DNA from: UBA5336 sp038745855
GTDB lineage: Bacteria > Pseudomonadota > Alphaproteobacteria > Caulobacterales > Hyphomonadaceae
NCBI GenBank assembly: GCA_038745855.1
Contig: JBCDLC010000004.1
Span: forward strand, 62,001-126,000
DNA: 64,000 bases
Reading direction: 5' to 3'
Shown here: in pieces, positions 49,569 to 59,076 of the stretch
Layout: the number at the start of each line of letters is the position of its first letter
Position numbering within the stretch: position 1 is the stretch's first letter
Notes under the pieces: generated by a model
The model's database searches: none
Told to the model about the DNA's origin: nothing
The model's input: only the letters and a program-made list of their open reading frames with translations
Translations under genes and position numbers: made by a program

Positions 49569-51455
49569 ATGACTTATAAATCTAGGCTGCTCGCAGCCGT
49601 CGCATTCTCATTCAGTCTCCATGTCGTCTTTCTGCCGGCGAGCGAAGCCCAGGCTGACGACTCCGTCCCGCCGGCAGCCGATCAAACCGCTGAGGATGAC
49701 GGCCGCTTGGACACGGTCATCGTGACAGGGACCCGGTTCGAAACCCCATTGGATCAGGTCGGCCGAGCCGTTTCAGTCGTCACCGCTGAAGAAATCGACA
49801 TCCGACAACAGCGCTTCGTTTTCGATGCCCTGAATGCGGTCCCCGGTGTGCAAGTCATCCGGTCGGGCAGCTTCGGTGCGCTATCCAGCGTTTCGCTGAG
49901 GGGACTGCCGAGTGACCAGACCCTTGTGGTGCAGGACGGCGTCGTCCTCAACGATCCCTCGTCCTTCGGAAACGGCTTCAACTTCGCCAATTTCGACACC
50001 GCAGACATCGAAAGGATCGAGGTGCTCCGCGGGGCGCAATCGACGCTTTACGGATCCGACGCGATTGGCGGGGTCGTGAACATTATCACCAAGGATGGCC
50101 GGGAGGGACTCGACGGCAACGCGTTCGTCGAAGCGGGTTCTTTTGAAACCTTCCGCGGCACTGCGAGCCTGTTGGGCGGTAACGATATCGCCTCGGGGCG
50201 TGTAACGCTGAGTGGTATCACGACCGGCGGCTTTTCATCTGCTGACGAGGCCAATGGCAACACAGAGGATGACGGCTTCGATACCATCACGCTCTCATCC
50301 AAGGGCCGGTTCCAACCCATCGAAACCCTCGTTTTCGACGGTATCCTCAGATATCAGGACAGCGAGAACGAGTTCGACGGGTTCGACTTCGCCACAGGTG
50401 CTGCAGATGCCGACGAGGTCGGCGAAACCGAAGAATTGTCCGTCGCCGGCTTTGCCACCCATACGCTCCTCGACGGTAAACTCGAGAACCGCCTCGGTAT
50501 CACCTATCGCGGTACCGACCGGCTGAACATTTCCGAAGGCACAACATCGTTCGACGCCGAAGGCACGCGCATCGCCATAGAGTATCAGGGGACCCTCCAG
50601 CCCATTGACGGCGTAACGCTGATTGGCGGTGCGGAATACGACCTCCAGGAGTCTGAAGTTGCCGTCGGGTTTGGCGGCAACCAGGAAATCGAAACGATCA
50701 GCGGGTTTGGACTGGTCCAGGCACAGCCGCTCCCGAACCTCACGCTGAATGCCGGTGTGCGTCACGACTCCAGCCCAGACTTCAGCAACGAAACCACCTT
50801 CAGCCTGTCTGGGGTCTTCGAAGTACAGCAGACTGGTACGCTGCTGCGCGGCAGCTACGCAGAAGGGTTCAGGGCACCAACCGCCGGCGAGTTCAGCTTC
50901 AATCCGGACCTTTTCGCCGAGTTCAGCGATGGATGGGACATCGGCCTTGAGCAACCCTTGCTCGATGGCCGGGCGCGTTTCACGCTCACGTACTTCGATC
51001 AGACAATCGATGACCTGATCGCCTTCGACCTCGCCGCATTCACCTTCGTGAATATCCAGGAATTCACCTCCGAAGGCGTCGAAGCAGCCTTGGATACAAG
51101 GGTCACTGATTGGCTAAGAATCAGCGCGGCCTACACCCACACCGACGCGCTAAACCTCTCGACCGAGATTGCCGCTGGCAACCAGCCCGATGATCGCTTC
51201 ACCGTGGAGGTTGCAGCCGAGCCCGTGGAAAGGCTCTCCCTCTCGCTTGGGGTGACGTATAATGGCGAGGAAGAGGACGGCGCCAACACGTTGGACGATT
51301 TCTTCCTCGTGAATGTGCGCGGCGCATACGAACTCAATGAGCGCTTTGAGATCTTCGCCCGGGTCGAAAACCTCACCGATGAATCCTACCAGGACAATTT
51401 CGGGTTCGGTACAGCGCCCCTGTCCGGTTACGGAGGCATCCGCGCAAGGTTCTGA
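49569..51455 (+). CDS. btuB: Vitamin B12 TonB-dependent receptor BtuB
   Basis: A 628-aa outer-membrane cobalamin receptor. The signal peptide ends near ASEAQA (about 30), the TonB box region is LDTVIVTGTRFE, the plug reads FVFDALNAVPGVQVIRSG and IERIEVLRGAQSTLYGSDAIGG, and the barrel ends with the canonical aromatic GGIRARF. The riboswitch in its leader fixes the substrate as cobalamin. GGAGGGGAAACCC precedes ATG 49569; the frame is open further upstream through the leader, but that part is riboswitch RNA. First gene of a seven-gene B12 operon. Confidence 0.95.
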   Translation: MTYKSRLLAAVAFSFSLHVVFLPASEAQADDSVPPAADQTAEDDGRLDTVIVTGTRFETPLDQVGRAVSVVTAEEIDIRQQRFVFDALNAVPGVQVIRSGSFGALSSVSLRGLPSDQTLVVQDGVVLNDPSSFGNGFNFANFDTADIERIEVLRGAQSTLYGSDAIGGVVNIITKDGREGLDGNAFVEAGSFETFRGTASLLGGNDIASGRVTLSGITTGGFSSADEANGNTEDDGFDTITLSSKGRFQPIETLVFDGILRYQDSENEFDGFDFATGAADADEVGETEELSVAGFATHTLLDGKLENRLGITYRGTDRLNISEGTTSFDAEGTRIAIEYQGTLQPIDGVTLIGGAEYDLQESEVAVGFGGNQEIETISGFGLVQAQPLPNLTLNAGVRHDSSPDFSNETTFSLSGVFEVQQTGTLLRGSYAEGFRAPTAGEFSFNPDLFAEFSDGWDIGLEQPLLDGRARFTLTYFDQTIDDLIAFDLAAFTFVNIQEFTSEGVEAALDTRVTDWLRISAAYTHTDALNLSTEIAAGNQPDDRFTVEVAAEPVERLSLSLGVTYNGEEEDGANTLDDFFLVNVRGAYELNERFEIFARVENLTDESYQDNFGFGTAPLSGYGGIRARF

Positions 51456-51472
51456 TGGAGGTGAGTAATAGC

Positions 51473-52333
51473 ATGTCCGGCATCTTGGGGGCGGTCCTCT
51501 GCCTCGGCGTCGGCATGTTGTTTTCCGCCTGCGACGCCCCCTCCGGAAGTAAGTTTCGGATGGGGCCCACTCCAGAAAACCCAAGCAGCAAGCCCCAGCG
51601 GATCGTCAGCCTCGACCTGTGCGCCGACCAGTTCGTCTTGAAGCTCGTCGAACCCGATCGCATCCTGGCCGTCTCGCCTGATGCGGGTAAGGACTTCTCC
51701 TATATGCGTTCCGCGGCGACGGGCGTGCCAATGGTGCGTCCGACGGCGGAAGATGTTCTCATCCTCAAGCCAGACCTCATAGTCCGTGCCTACGGCGGTG
51801 GGCCAGATGCAGCAGCATACTTCGACCGCCTCGGTATCCCGGTGCTCGACGTCGGCTGGGCAAACGACATCGACACGGTCCTTGCCGATATCGAACGCAT
51901 GGCCACGGGGCTTGGATCGGCAGAGAAAGGCCGCCAACTCATTGCCGAAACACGCAAACGCCTCGATGTGCTGGCCGCGAAAGGCTTCCAGCAGAACGTC
52001 CTTTACATGACCCCGGCTGGGGTCACCACGGGGCCGGGTTCGCTCGTTCACAATATGCTCGAAACCGCAGGCTTCGTGAACTTCCAGACCGAGGCGGGTT
52101 GGCGGTCGTTACCGCTGGAACGGCTGGCCTATGAACGGCCCGACCTGGTCGCAGCGGCCTTTTTCGAAACGCTGACCAATCACCCCAACGCCTGGAGTGC
52201 CGCACGCCACCCCGTCGCCCGCCAACAACTTGATGCGCCAACGACCGTGCCGCTTCAGGGCGCCTGGACCGCATGCGGAGGCTGGTTCATCCTCGATGCC
52301 GTGGAAGCGCTTGCTGGTAGCGTCACGGAATGA
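51473..52333 (+). CDS. btuF: Cobalamin-binding lipoprotein BtuF
   Basis: A 286-aa periplasmic binding protein of the BtuF/FecB fold, with lipobox LFSAC (Cys20) rather than a cleavable signal. QRIVSLDLCADQFVLKL and TAEDVLILKPDLIV are family landmarks. It should capture cobalamin or cobinamide passed by BtuB and deliver it to BtuC. ATG 51473 is preferred because GGAGGTGA lies 9-10 nt upstream, though ATG 51455 overlapping the btuB stop is also open. Confidence 0.9.
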   Translation: MSGILGAVLCLGVGMLFSACDAPSGSKFRMGPTPENPSSKPQRIVSLDLCADQFVLKLVEPDRILAVSPDAGKDFSYMRSAATGVPMVRPTAEDVLILKPDLIVRAYGGGPDAAAYFDRLGIPVLDVGWANDIDTVLADIERMATGLGSAEKGRQLIAETRKRLDVLAAKGFQQNVLYMTPAGVTTGPGSLVHNMLETAGFVNFQTEAGWRSLPLERLAYERPDLVAAAFFETLTNHPNAWSAARHPVARQQLDAPTTVPLQGAWTACGGWFILDAVEALAGSVTE

Positions 52334-53325
52334 AGACGGCTCAGGATCTGTTGAACCCCGGATTGGCGCTCCTGTCCTTCGCCGCCATGTCTGCCGCCTG
52401 CCTGCTGGGCTCCACGCCTCTACCGTTTGACCGCGTGCTCGCCGCCCTCTTCGGCGGCGGCGATGCCAGCGACCGCCTTGTCGTCTGGTCCATCCGCCTT
52501 CCGAGGGCAATGGCGGCGTTCATCGTCGGCGCCGCTCTCGGCCTGAGCGGTGCAGCGCTCCAGGGCCTCCTGCGGAACCCTTTGGCCGAGCCGGGGGTGC
52601 TCGGCGTGTCCGCAACGGCGTCCCTCGCAGCGACCTTCTCGCTCTATTACGGCCTCGTCGGCCTCAGCGCATGGGTTTTGCCCATCGCTGCCATTCTCGG
52701 TGCTGTGGCCGCCACCGCGCTCCTCGCGCTTGCTGCCCTTCGCACCCGGTCGGTTGTGACACTGATCCTGATTGGCGTCGGACTGTCGAGCTTTGCGGGC
52801 GCATTGATGAGCTTGCTCATGAACCTGGCACCAAACCCATTTTCTCTCGCCGATATGATAAATTGGATGCTCGGGTCGGTCGCCAATCGCAGCGTCGATG
52901 ACATCGTTTTTGCCCTGCCGTTTCTCATCGCCGGGAGTGCAATCCTGATCGCCACACGACGGGGACTATCGGCACTAACCCTCGGCGAGGAAGCTGCAAG
53001 CGGTGTCGGCCTGAATCTTCGTCACCAACGCATCGCCACAGTGCTTGGTGCAGGCCTGGCAACGGGTGCATCGGTCGCGTTGGCAGGTGCAATCGGCTTC
53101 GTCGGTATCGTCGCCCCGCATATCGTCCGCCCCTTCGTAGGCCATGATCCGGCCCGATCACTGATCCCATCTGCCTTGCTGGCAGGCCTTATTCTCGTGG
53201 TCGCCGATATCGGCGTGCGGATCATTCCCACCACCAACGAGCTCAAACTCGGCGTCGTCGCAGCCCTTATCGGAGCGCCGTTCTTTGTGTGGATCGCGCT
53301 GCAGAGGCGAACTGTCCATGACTGA
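52330..53325 (+). CDS. btuC: Cobalamin ABC permease BtuC (FecCD family)
   Basis: A 331-aa permease with about ten helices. Signature segments: IRLPRAMAAFIVGAALGLSGAALQGLLRNPLAEP (start and end of a conserved 34-residue block at about 56-89), LIGVGLSSFAGALMSLLM, and AGAIGFVGIVAPHIVRPFVGHD. FecCD permeases import siderophores, heme or B12; the riboswitch and neighbours make B12 the substrate. Overlaps btuF by ATGA and reaches into the btuD start region. Confidence 0.92.
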   Translation: MKTAQDLLNPGLALLSFAAMSAACLLGSTPLPFDRVLAALFGGGDASDRLVVWSIRLPRAMAAFIVGAALGLSGAALQGLLRNPLAEPGVLGVSATASLAATFSLYYGLVGLSAWVLPIAAILGAVAATALLALAALRTRSVVTLILIGVGLSSFAGALMSLLMNLAPNPFSLADMINWMLGSVANRSVDDIVFALPFLIAGSAILIATRRGLSALTLGEEAASGVGLNLRHQRIATVLGAGLATGASVALAGAIGFVGIVAPHIVRPFVGHDPARSLIPSALLAGLILVVADIGVRIIPTTNELKLGVVAALIGAPFFVWIALQRRTVHD

Positions 53326-54079
53326 TCTCGTCGTACAGGCTCTCACCGTGAAAGCTGGGGAAAAAGTCCTTGTTCACGAGGCCAGTTTCCACCTCACCAC
53401 TAGGGAATTCATTGTCCTGCTCGGCCCGAATGGCGCGGGAAAGACGACCCTTCTCCGCGCCAGCCTGGGCATCGAAAGAGCCGCCTTTGGAACGGCGATC
53501 CTGGATGGTGAGCAGACGCACGCTTTGGCCCCCTCCGTCCGCGCGAGACGGCTCGCGTACCTACCTCAAATCCGTCCTCTCGCCTGGCCAAACCGAGTTC
53601 GAGACATCGTCGCACTTGGCCGGTTCAGCCACGGAGCAGCCCTCGGCCGGCTCAATTCCAGCGATGCCGAAGCCGTCGACAGGGCCATCGCAGCTTGTGA
53701 TCTTACCGCTCTCGCCGACCGCCAGGCTGACACCTTGTCGGGCGGCGAACTCAGCCGTACCCATTGCGCCCGCGCGTTCGCGACAGATGCCCCTCTCCTC
53801 ATCGCAGACGAACCGACAGCCGCCCTCGACCCCAGCCACCAGTTCCGCATCCTCGACCTCATCGCCGCTTTCGTCAGGCAGGGCGGGGGCGCACTGGTGG
53901 TCCTGCACGATATCGGACTGGCCGCGCGCTATGCCACCCGCTTGTTATGGATGAAAGACGGACGCATCATCGCTGATGGTCCCCCGGAAGAAACACTGAC
54001 AGCTGAACGGCTGAGCGAGGCTTACGGCATCCGTGCGCGAGTCGATGGATTGAGGGTCGACATGGAGGGCCCGCTATGA
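53318..54079 (+). CDS. btuD: Cobalamin ABC ATPase BtuD
   Basis: A 253-aa ATPase partner of BtuC. Walker A is GPNGAGKTT (36-44), Walker B LLIADEPTAALDP, switch His in VVLHDIGLAARY. The signature region reads LSGGELSRTHCARAFA, where the usual RQRVxxARAL is replaced by LSRTHCARAF; the essential SGG is kept, so activity is expected. ATG 53318 overlaps the btuC end by 8 nt. The stop overlaps cobQ as ATGA. Confidence 0.9.
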   Translation: MTDLVVQALTVKAGEKVLVHEASFHLTTREFIVLLGPNGAGKTTLLRASLGIERAAFGTAILDGEQTHALAPSVRARRLAYLPQIRPLAWPNRVRDIVALGRFSHGAALGRLNSSDAEAVDRAIAACDLTALADRQADTLSGGELSRTHCARAFATDAPLLIADEPTAALDPSHQFRILDLIAAFVRQGGGALVVLHDIGLAARYATRLLWMKDGRIIADGPPEETLTAERLSEAYGIRARVDGLRVDMEGPL

Positions 54080-55563
54080 CCGCCAAGGTCATCATGTTCC
54101 AGGGCACAGGCTCCGATGTCGGAAAATCCGTCCTCACCGCCGCCCTCTGCCGCATCGCCCGTCGTCGCGGCCTCAGCGTCGCCCCGTTCAAGCCGCAGAA
54201 CATGTCGAACAATGCCGCGGCCTGTCCATCGGGCGGCGAGATCGGCCGGGCGCAAGCACTACAGGCCCGCGCTTGCGGATTGGACCCGCACACCGACATG
54301 AACCCCGTGCTCCTGAAACCGCAAACCGATTGCGCATCGCAGGTCGTCGTCCAGGGCCGCGCAACCGGAGCCGTTGAAGCGGCTGATTACATGGCCAACC
54401 GCGACCGGCTGATGGGCGCCGTCATGGAGAGTTTCGAGCGCCTGACCGCGCGACACGATTTGGTTGTCGTCGAGGGGGCAGGTAGTCCCGCGGAAGTGAA
54501 CCTACGCGCGCGCGACATTGCGAATATGGGCTTTGCCCGAAGGGCCGGTGTCCCGGTCTGCCTGATCGGCGACATCGAGAAAGGGGGTGTCATCGCCAGC
54601 CTCGTCGGCACAAAAGCGGTCATGGATCCGCACGATGCTGCGATGATCAGCGGCTTCCTGGTCAACAAGTTTAGGGGCGACCCAAGTCTTTTCGATGATG
54701 GTGTAACCGCGATTGAGCACGCGACGGGCTGGACCCATTTCGGAACCATTCCCTGGCTCAGCGCCACCGCCCGACTGCCCGCAGAAGATGCAGTCATCCT
54801 CAACCGGCCCGCAACCAAGCGAGAGAACGCACTCACGATTGCGGCACCGATGCTCAGCCGTATCGCCAATTTCGACGATGCAGACCCTTTGAAACTGGAA
54901 CTAGGTGTCGCCTTCCAGTGGGTGCCGCCCGGCCACGCCATCCCGCGCTTCGCCGACATCATCATCTTGTTCGGCACGAAGTCCACGCTCGGGGATCTCG
55001 CATTTCTTCGAGCCCAGGGCTGGGACCATGACATCATCGCCCATGCGCGCGCCGGTGGCCGGGTGTTCGGGATTTGCGGCGGCTACCAGATGTTGGGGCG
55101 GCAAGTCCACGATCCTGACGGCGTCGATGGGCAGGCAGGATCTGCGCGAGGGCTTGGTCTTCTGGACGTCGACACACGGATGAGAGGCGAAAAGCGGGTC
55201 GCTCCGATTACCGGCACCAGTGTCCGCTTAGGGGAGACCATCACCGGCTACGAAATCCACATGGGCGAAACCACCGGGCCAGACACCGTTCGACCCTTCG
55301 CACACATAAACGGCTCCCCCGACGGCGCGACCAGCCCCAGTGGTCTCATCCAGGGCACCTACATCCACGGCGCCTTCACCAGTGACGGGTTCCGCCAAGC
55401 CTGGCTTGCCGAAGCTGGCGTAGCGGCGGATCCCACCCTCGCCTATGGAGCCAGCGTCGATAGCGCACTCGATGCCCTCGCCGATGGGGTCGAGGCCGCC
55501 ATCGATAGTGATGCACTCCTGGAACAGGCCGCGGAGCCGGGCTGGAATCCAATCACCAGATGA
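54076..55563 (+). CDS. cobQ: Cobyric acid synthase CobQ/CbiP
   Basis: A 495-aa glutamine-dependent amidotransferase that amidates four carboxyls of adenosylcobyrinic acid diamide. The N-terminal dethiobiotin-synthetase-like domain starts MFQGTGSDVGKS and includes PFKPQNMSNNAA and LKPQTDCASQVV. The C-terminal class I glutaminase domain has the Cys nucleophile in GRVFGICGGYQML and the His in QGTYIHGAF. Length is normal. ATGA overlaps link it to btuD and cbiB. Confidence 0.95.
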   Translation: MTAKVIMFQGTGSDVGKSVLTAALCRIARRRGLSVAPFKPQNMSNNAAACPSGGEIGRAQALQARACGLDPHTDMNPVLLKPQTDCASQVVVQGRATGAVEAADYMANRDRLMGAVMESFERLTARHDLVVVEGAGSPAEVNLRARDIANMGFARRAGVPVCLIGDIEKGGVIASLVGTKAVMDPHDAAMISGFLVNKFRGDPSLFDDGVTAIEHATGWTHFGTIPWLSATARLPAEDAVILNRPATKRENALTIAAPMLSRIANFDDADPLKLELGVAFQWVPPGHAIPRFADIIILFGTKSTLGDLAFLRAQGWDHDIIAHARAGGRVFGICGGYQMLGRQVHDPDGVDGQAGSARGLGLLDVDTRMRGEKRVAPITGTSVRLGETITGYEIHMGETTGPDTVRPFAHINGSPDGATSPSGLIQGTYIHGAFTSDGFRQAWLAEAGVAADPTLAYGASVDSALDALADGVEAAIDSDALLEQAAEPGWNPITR

Positions 55564-56507
55564 GCACGGCCACGCTCATGCTCCTGGCTTGGGCTTTCGA
55601 AGCCGCCTTTGGCTGGCCAGACAGCTTGTACAGGGCCATCCGCCACCCCGTCGTCTGGATGGGTGCCCTGATTTCAGCCAGCGAACGGGCGCTGAACCGC
55701 GTCCGCTGGCCCCATGAAGTGCGTTACGCCGCCGGCCTTTTCACCACGCTGCTCGTTGTCGGTGTGAGCGTGGCGGCTGCGATGATGATCACACACATTT
55801 TGCCTGCGAATCCGCTCGGCATCGGTCTCGGAGTCTTCGCAGCATCCAGTCTGATCGCCTCGCGCAGCCTCTACACCCACGTCGCCGCAGTGTCTGATCC
55901 GCTGGTCCAAAACCAGCTCTGTGACGCGCGCACAGCGGTCGCCATGATCGTCGGGCGCGACCCGGATCGCCTCGACACCTCCGGTGTAGCACGGGCAAGC
56001 CTTGAAAGCTTGGCAGAGAATGCTTCGGACGGTGTTGTCGCACCGATCTTCTGGGGCACCGTTCTGGGACTGCCGGGACTTGCCGGCTACAAGGCGATCA
56101 ATACGCTCGACTCCATGATTGGCCACAAGACAGACCGATATGCTGCGTTTGGTGGATTTGCTGCACGGCTGGATGATGTGGCGAACCTGATCCCTTCTCG
56201 GCTGACGGCCGTGCTGATCGCCGTAGCCAGTCTGAAGCCGGCAGCTTTCAAAGTCATGGTGCGCGACGCCCGTAACCACCGCTCACCCAATGCGGGTTGG
56301 CCAGAGGCGGGCATCGCGGGCGCTCTCGGGGTTCGGCTTTCCGGTCCACGTACATACGAAGACGAGACCAGCGACGACGCTTGGCTGAATAGCGAGGCGC
56401 GCGACCCCGCAGCGCGAGACCTGCAGGACGGCCTGAAATTATACATACGCGCCATGGTCATCGGCGCCGCGTGCCTGGGTCTCATCGCCCTTTGGACAAG
56501 TCCATGA
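55560..56507 (+). CDS. cbiB: Adenosylcobinamide-phosphate synthase CbiB
   Basis: A 315-aa multispanning membrane enzyme (CbiB/CobD type) that attaches aminopropanol phosphate to adenosylcobyric acid. Motifs: FGWPDSLYRAIRHPVVWMGALI near the start, ARASLESLAENASDGVVAPIFW, YKAINTLDSMIGHKTDRYAAFG, and RNHRSPNAGWPEAGIAGALGVR, all typical. It overlaps cobQ and the following decarboxylase by ATGA junctions. Confidence 0.95.
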   Translation: MSTATLMLLAWAFEAAFGWPDSLYRAIRHPVVWMGALISASERALNRVRWPHEVRYAAGLFTTLLVVGVSVAAAMMITHILPANPLGIGLGVFAASSLIASRSLYTHVAAVSDPLVQNQLCDARTAVAMIVGRDPDRLDTSGVARASLESLAENASDGVVAPIFWGTVLGLPGLAGYKAINTLDSMIGHKTDRYAAFGGFAARLDDVANLIPSRLTAVLIAVASLKPAAFKVMVRDARNHRSPNAGWPEAGIAGALGVRLSGPRTYEDETSDDAWLNSEARDPAARDLQDGLKLYIRAMVIGAACLGLIALWTSP

Positions 56508-57502
56508 CCGCTGACCTCGTCCATGGCGGCGCCCTCGACGAAATGCGCGCGCAGTTTCCCGGCGCGCCCGCGCCTTGGATCGATCTCTCAACGGGCATCA
56601 ATCCTCACCCATACCCCGATGTGTCCATATCACGGGATGCTCTTGCCCATCTGCCGAACGCGGCGATAGACCTGGCCTGTCGGCGCGCCATGGCCGAGGC
56701 CATCGGTACCGCACCGGACGCCATCGTCCTCGCGCCGGGCAGCGAGCTCATGATCCGCCTTCTGCCGGAAATGCTGCGCCCCCGCGATGTCGCCATCCTC
56801 TCACCAACCTACGGCGACCCGGGCGCGCTGTGGCGGGCCGCAGGCGCGAACACGATCGAGACAGCGAACCCGCTGGACATCGCCGATCAGGTCGACACGG
56901 TCGTCATCTGCAATCCCAATAACCCCGATGGTCGGACTTTCTCGCCCATCGCCCTCGAAGCAGCGCGACGAACACTGGCGGCTCGGCGCGGCTGGCTGGT
57001 CGTCGACGAGGCCTATGGAGACCTCGATCCAGCGGCAAGTCTCGCACCAAAGGGCGGCGCAGACAGCCTGGTCATCCTCCGCTCGTTCGGAAAGTTCTTC
57101 GGCCTCGCCGGCGTTCGGCTCGGCGCGCTTATCGCCCCGAAAGCCCTGCGCGCCGCAATGGCAGACCGGCTCGGCGCATGGCCCGTTTCTGGCGCAGCGT
57201 TGGAGATCGGCGCGCGCGCCTATCGCGACCACGATTGGCAGGCGGAAACACGGAAAACGCTCGTATCTGCCGCTGCCAGACTAGAGAGCCTTCTCCGCGC
57301 GAGCGGCCTCCGTGTCATCGGCGGCACAGCGCTATTCCAATATGTTCAAACGCCTGATGCCCATGCCCTCTGGCGACACCTCGGGCGCAAGGGTCTTTAC
57401 GTCAGACGGTTCGCTTGGTCACAACAGCACCTGCGCATCGGACTGCCGCCGAACGCAGAATCAGAAACACGCCTCGCGGAAGCACTCAGCACTTCAGGGT
57501 GA
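56504..57502 (+). CDS. cobD: Threonine-phosphate decarboxylase (PLP aminotransferase fold)
   Basis: A 332-aa class I/II aminotransferase-fold enzyme making (R)-1-amino-2-propanol phosphate from threonine phosphate, called CobD in Salmonella and CobC in Pseudomonas. Landmarks: HGGALDEMRAQFPGA, WIDLSTGINPHPYP, CNPNNPDGRTFSP, VVDEAYGDLDP, and the PLP lysine in LRSFGKFFGLAGVRLG. It overlaps cbiB by ATGA and ends the B12 operon; its last 17 bp overlap the 3' end of convergent cobU. Confidence 0.93.
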   Translation: MTADLVHGGALDEMRAQFPGAPAPWIDLSTGINPHPYPDVSISRDALAHLPNAAIDLACRRAMAEAIGTAPDAIVLAPGSELMIRLLPEMLRPRDVAILSPTYGDPGALWRAAGANTIETANPLDIADQVDTVVICNPNNPDGRTFSPIALEAARRTLAARRGWLVVDEAYGDLDPAASLAPKGGADSLVILRSFGKFFGLAGVRLGALIAPKALRAAMADRLGAWPVSGAALEIGARAYRDHDWQAETRKTLVSAAARLESLLRASGLRVIGGTALFQYVQTPDAHALWRHLGRKGLYVRRFAWSQQHLRIGLPPNAESETRLAEALSTSG

Positions 57503-57995
57503 GCGGTAGGCCTGCCGCGATGAACTCCACCCGCTGGCAAACGGCAGCCATCTCTTGGTTCAAACGGCCTTGCGCATCCCTGAACGATCGACCAAGCGGC
57601 GTTTCCGGAACCAAGCCGAGCCCCAGCTCGTTCGAGACCAGGAACAGCGGTAATGGAAACCCTGAAACCGCCTCGCACAGCCTTTGGGTCTCTGTTTCCA
57701 CATCGCACGCATGGTGCATGAGATTGGAGAGCCAGAGTGTCAGGCAATCGACCACGCAGACATCCCCCTCGGCGGGAGCGCGCTCAAGCGCAGCAACAAG
57801 ATCAAGCGGTGCTTCCACCGTTGTCCAGCCTGGGCCGCGCTCACTTTGATGCCGGGCGATGCGGTCGGACATTTCGGCATCGAACGGCTGGGCGGTTGCA
57901 ATGAATACCCTTCGGCCTTCACGCGCCTCGGCAAGGTCCAGCGCCCTTCGGCTTTTTCCAGACCGAGCCCCTCCAAGGATGAAGTGTGCGCTCAT
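57486..57995 (-). CDS. cobU: Adenosylcobinamide kinase/guanylyltransferase CobU
   Basis: A 169-aa bifunctional enzyme that phosphorylates adenosylcobinamide and activates it with GMP. P-loop GGARSGKS (8-15), guanylylated His49 in IARHQSERG, DCLTLWLSNLM and SNELGLGLVPETPLGRSFRD are all present. It is on the opposite strand from the other B12 genes, downstream of a PfkB kinase gene with an ATGA overlap, and so is not under the riboswitch. Confidence 0.94.
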   Translation of the reverse strand: MSAHFILGGARSGKSRRALDLAEAREGRRVFIATAQPFDAEMSDRIARHQSERGPGWTTVEAPLDLVAALERAPAEGDVCVVDCLTLWLSNLMHHACDVETETQRLCEAVSGFPLPLFLVSNELGLGLVPETPLGRSFRDAQGRLNQEMAAVCQRVEFIAAGLPLTLKC

Positions 57996-58984
57996 CCCAT
58001 TAGGTCTGAGGCCAGTACCGCCAGCGATGTTTCCGGCCTTGGGCCATAGTGCTGGATGACTTCGGCGGCTGCGATATGGCCGAGGCGGGCGCTGGTCGCC
58101 AGGTCCATACCGCGGGCCTGTCCGAACAGGAATCCGGCAGCGTATTGGTCGCCGGCGCCCGTTGTATCGACCACTTTCTCGACGGGCTCAGCAGGCAGGA
58201 CATGACGCTCGCCTGAGGCAATGACCACTGATCCCGCTTCACCCCGGGTGACCGCCGCGATGTTGGTCTCCTCTGCGAGCGCCGAAAGTGCCGTCTCGAA
58301 ATCACTGGTCTCGTAGAGCGAGAGCAGCTCTTCCTCATTGGCGAAGAGAATGTCCACGTGGTTCCGGATCAGATGACGAAAGCTCTCGCGATGCCGGTCG
58401 ACGCAGAAATTGTCCGACAAGGTCAACGAAACTTTCCGTCCAGCAGCGGTCGCAATTTCCGAGGCATGGACAAACGCGGACTTCGCTTCCTCGCGGTCGA
58501 AGAGATAGCCCTCAAGATAGAGGATCGCCGATTCGCGGACCATATCCGCGTCGACGTCAGCGGCGGAGAACATCACCGATGCGCCCAGATAGGTGTTCAT
58601 CGAGCGGGCGCCATCGGGGGTCACAAAGATGATCGAGCGGGCCGTGCCTGGGCCACCGGCAAGAGGCGGCGCCGGAAAGGGCACGCCCGCCTCTTGCATC
58701 TGCCGCTTGAAGACTGCGCCGAGCCGGTCTTCAGCGACCTTCCCAATATAGCCCGCCTTGCCGCCGAAACTGGCGATGCCTGCGATCGTGTTCGCGCCCG
58801 ATCCGCCAGATGTTTCGAGGGCGTCGGTGCCGGCATCCGTCAGCGCATCGGCACGGTCTTCCTCGATCAGGCTCATGCCGTTCTTCCGGATGTCCCAGGT
58901 TTCGAGAAAACCGTCATCGACGGCGGCGATCACATCAACAATCGCGTTTCCGAGGCCGACGACATCGTATTGGATTTCTGACAT
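57992..58984 (-). CDS. PfkB-family adenosine kinase-like protein
   Basis: A 330-aa ribokinase/PfkB-fold kinase, closest in appearance to alphaproteobacterial adenosine kinases. YDVVGLGNAIVDVIA opens the protein, SGGSGANTIAGIASFGGKAGYIGK is the substrate region, NHVDILFANEEELLSL follows, and VDTTGAGDQYAAGFLFGQ has the catalytic Asp. ATG 58984 avoids a 24-codon upstream extension with no family similarity. Its stop overlaps cobU, so both are probably cotranscribed. Substrate specificity cannot be proven from sequence. Confidence 0.85.
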   Translation of the reverse strand: MSEIQYDVVGLGNAIVDVIAAVDDGFLETWDIRKNGMSLIEEDRADALTDAGTDALETSGGSGANTIAGIASFGGKAGYIGKVAEDRLGAVFKRQMQEAGVPFPAPPLAGGPGTARSIIFVTPDGARSMNTYLGASVMFSAADVDADMVRESAILYLEGYLFDREEAKSAFVHASEIATAAGRKVSLTLSDNFCVDRHRESFRHLIRNHVDILFANEEELLSLYETSDFETALSALAEETNIAAVTRGEAGSVVIASGERHVLPAEPVEKVVDTTGAGDQYAAGFLFGQARGMDLATSARLGHIAAAEVIQHYGPRPETSLAVLASDLMG

Positions 58985-59076
58985 GGGAGCGTGCCTTTTC
59001 GGTGGTTTCAGGCGGGTTGCCAGAGGCGCGGCGGCGAGGCAACAGGCTTGGAGCATTCAAGCGGAGGGAACATTCC

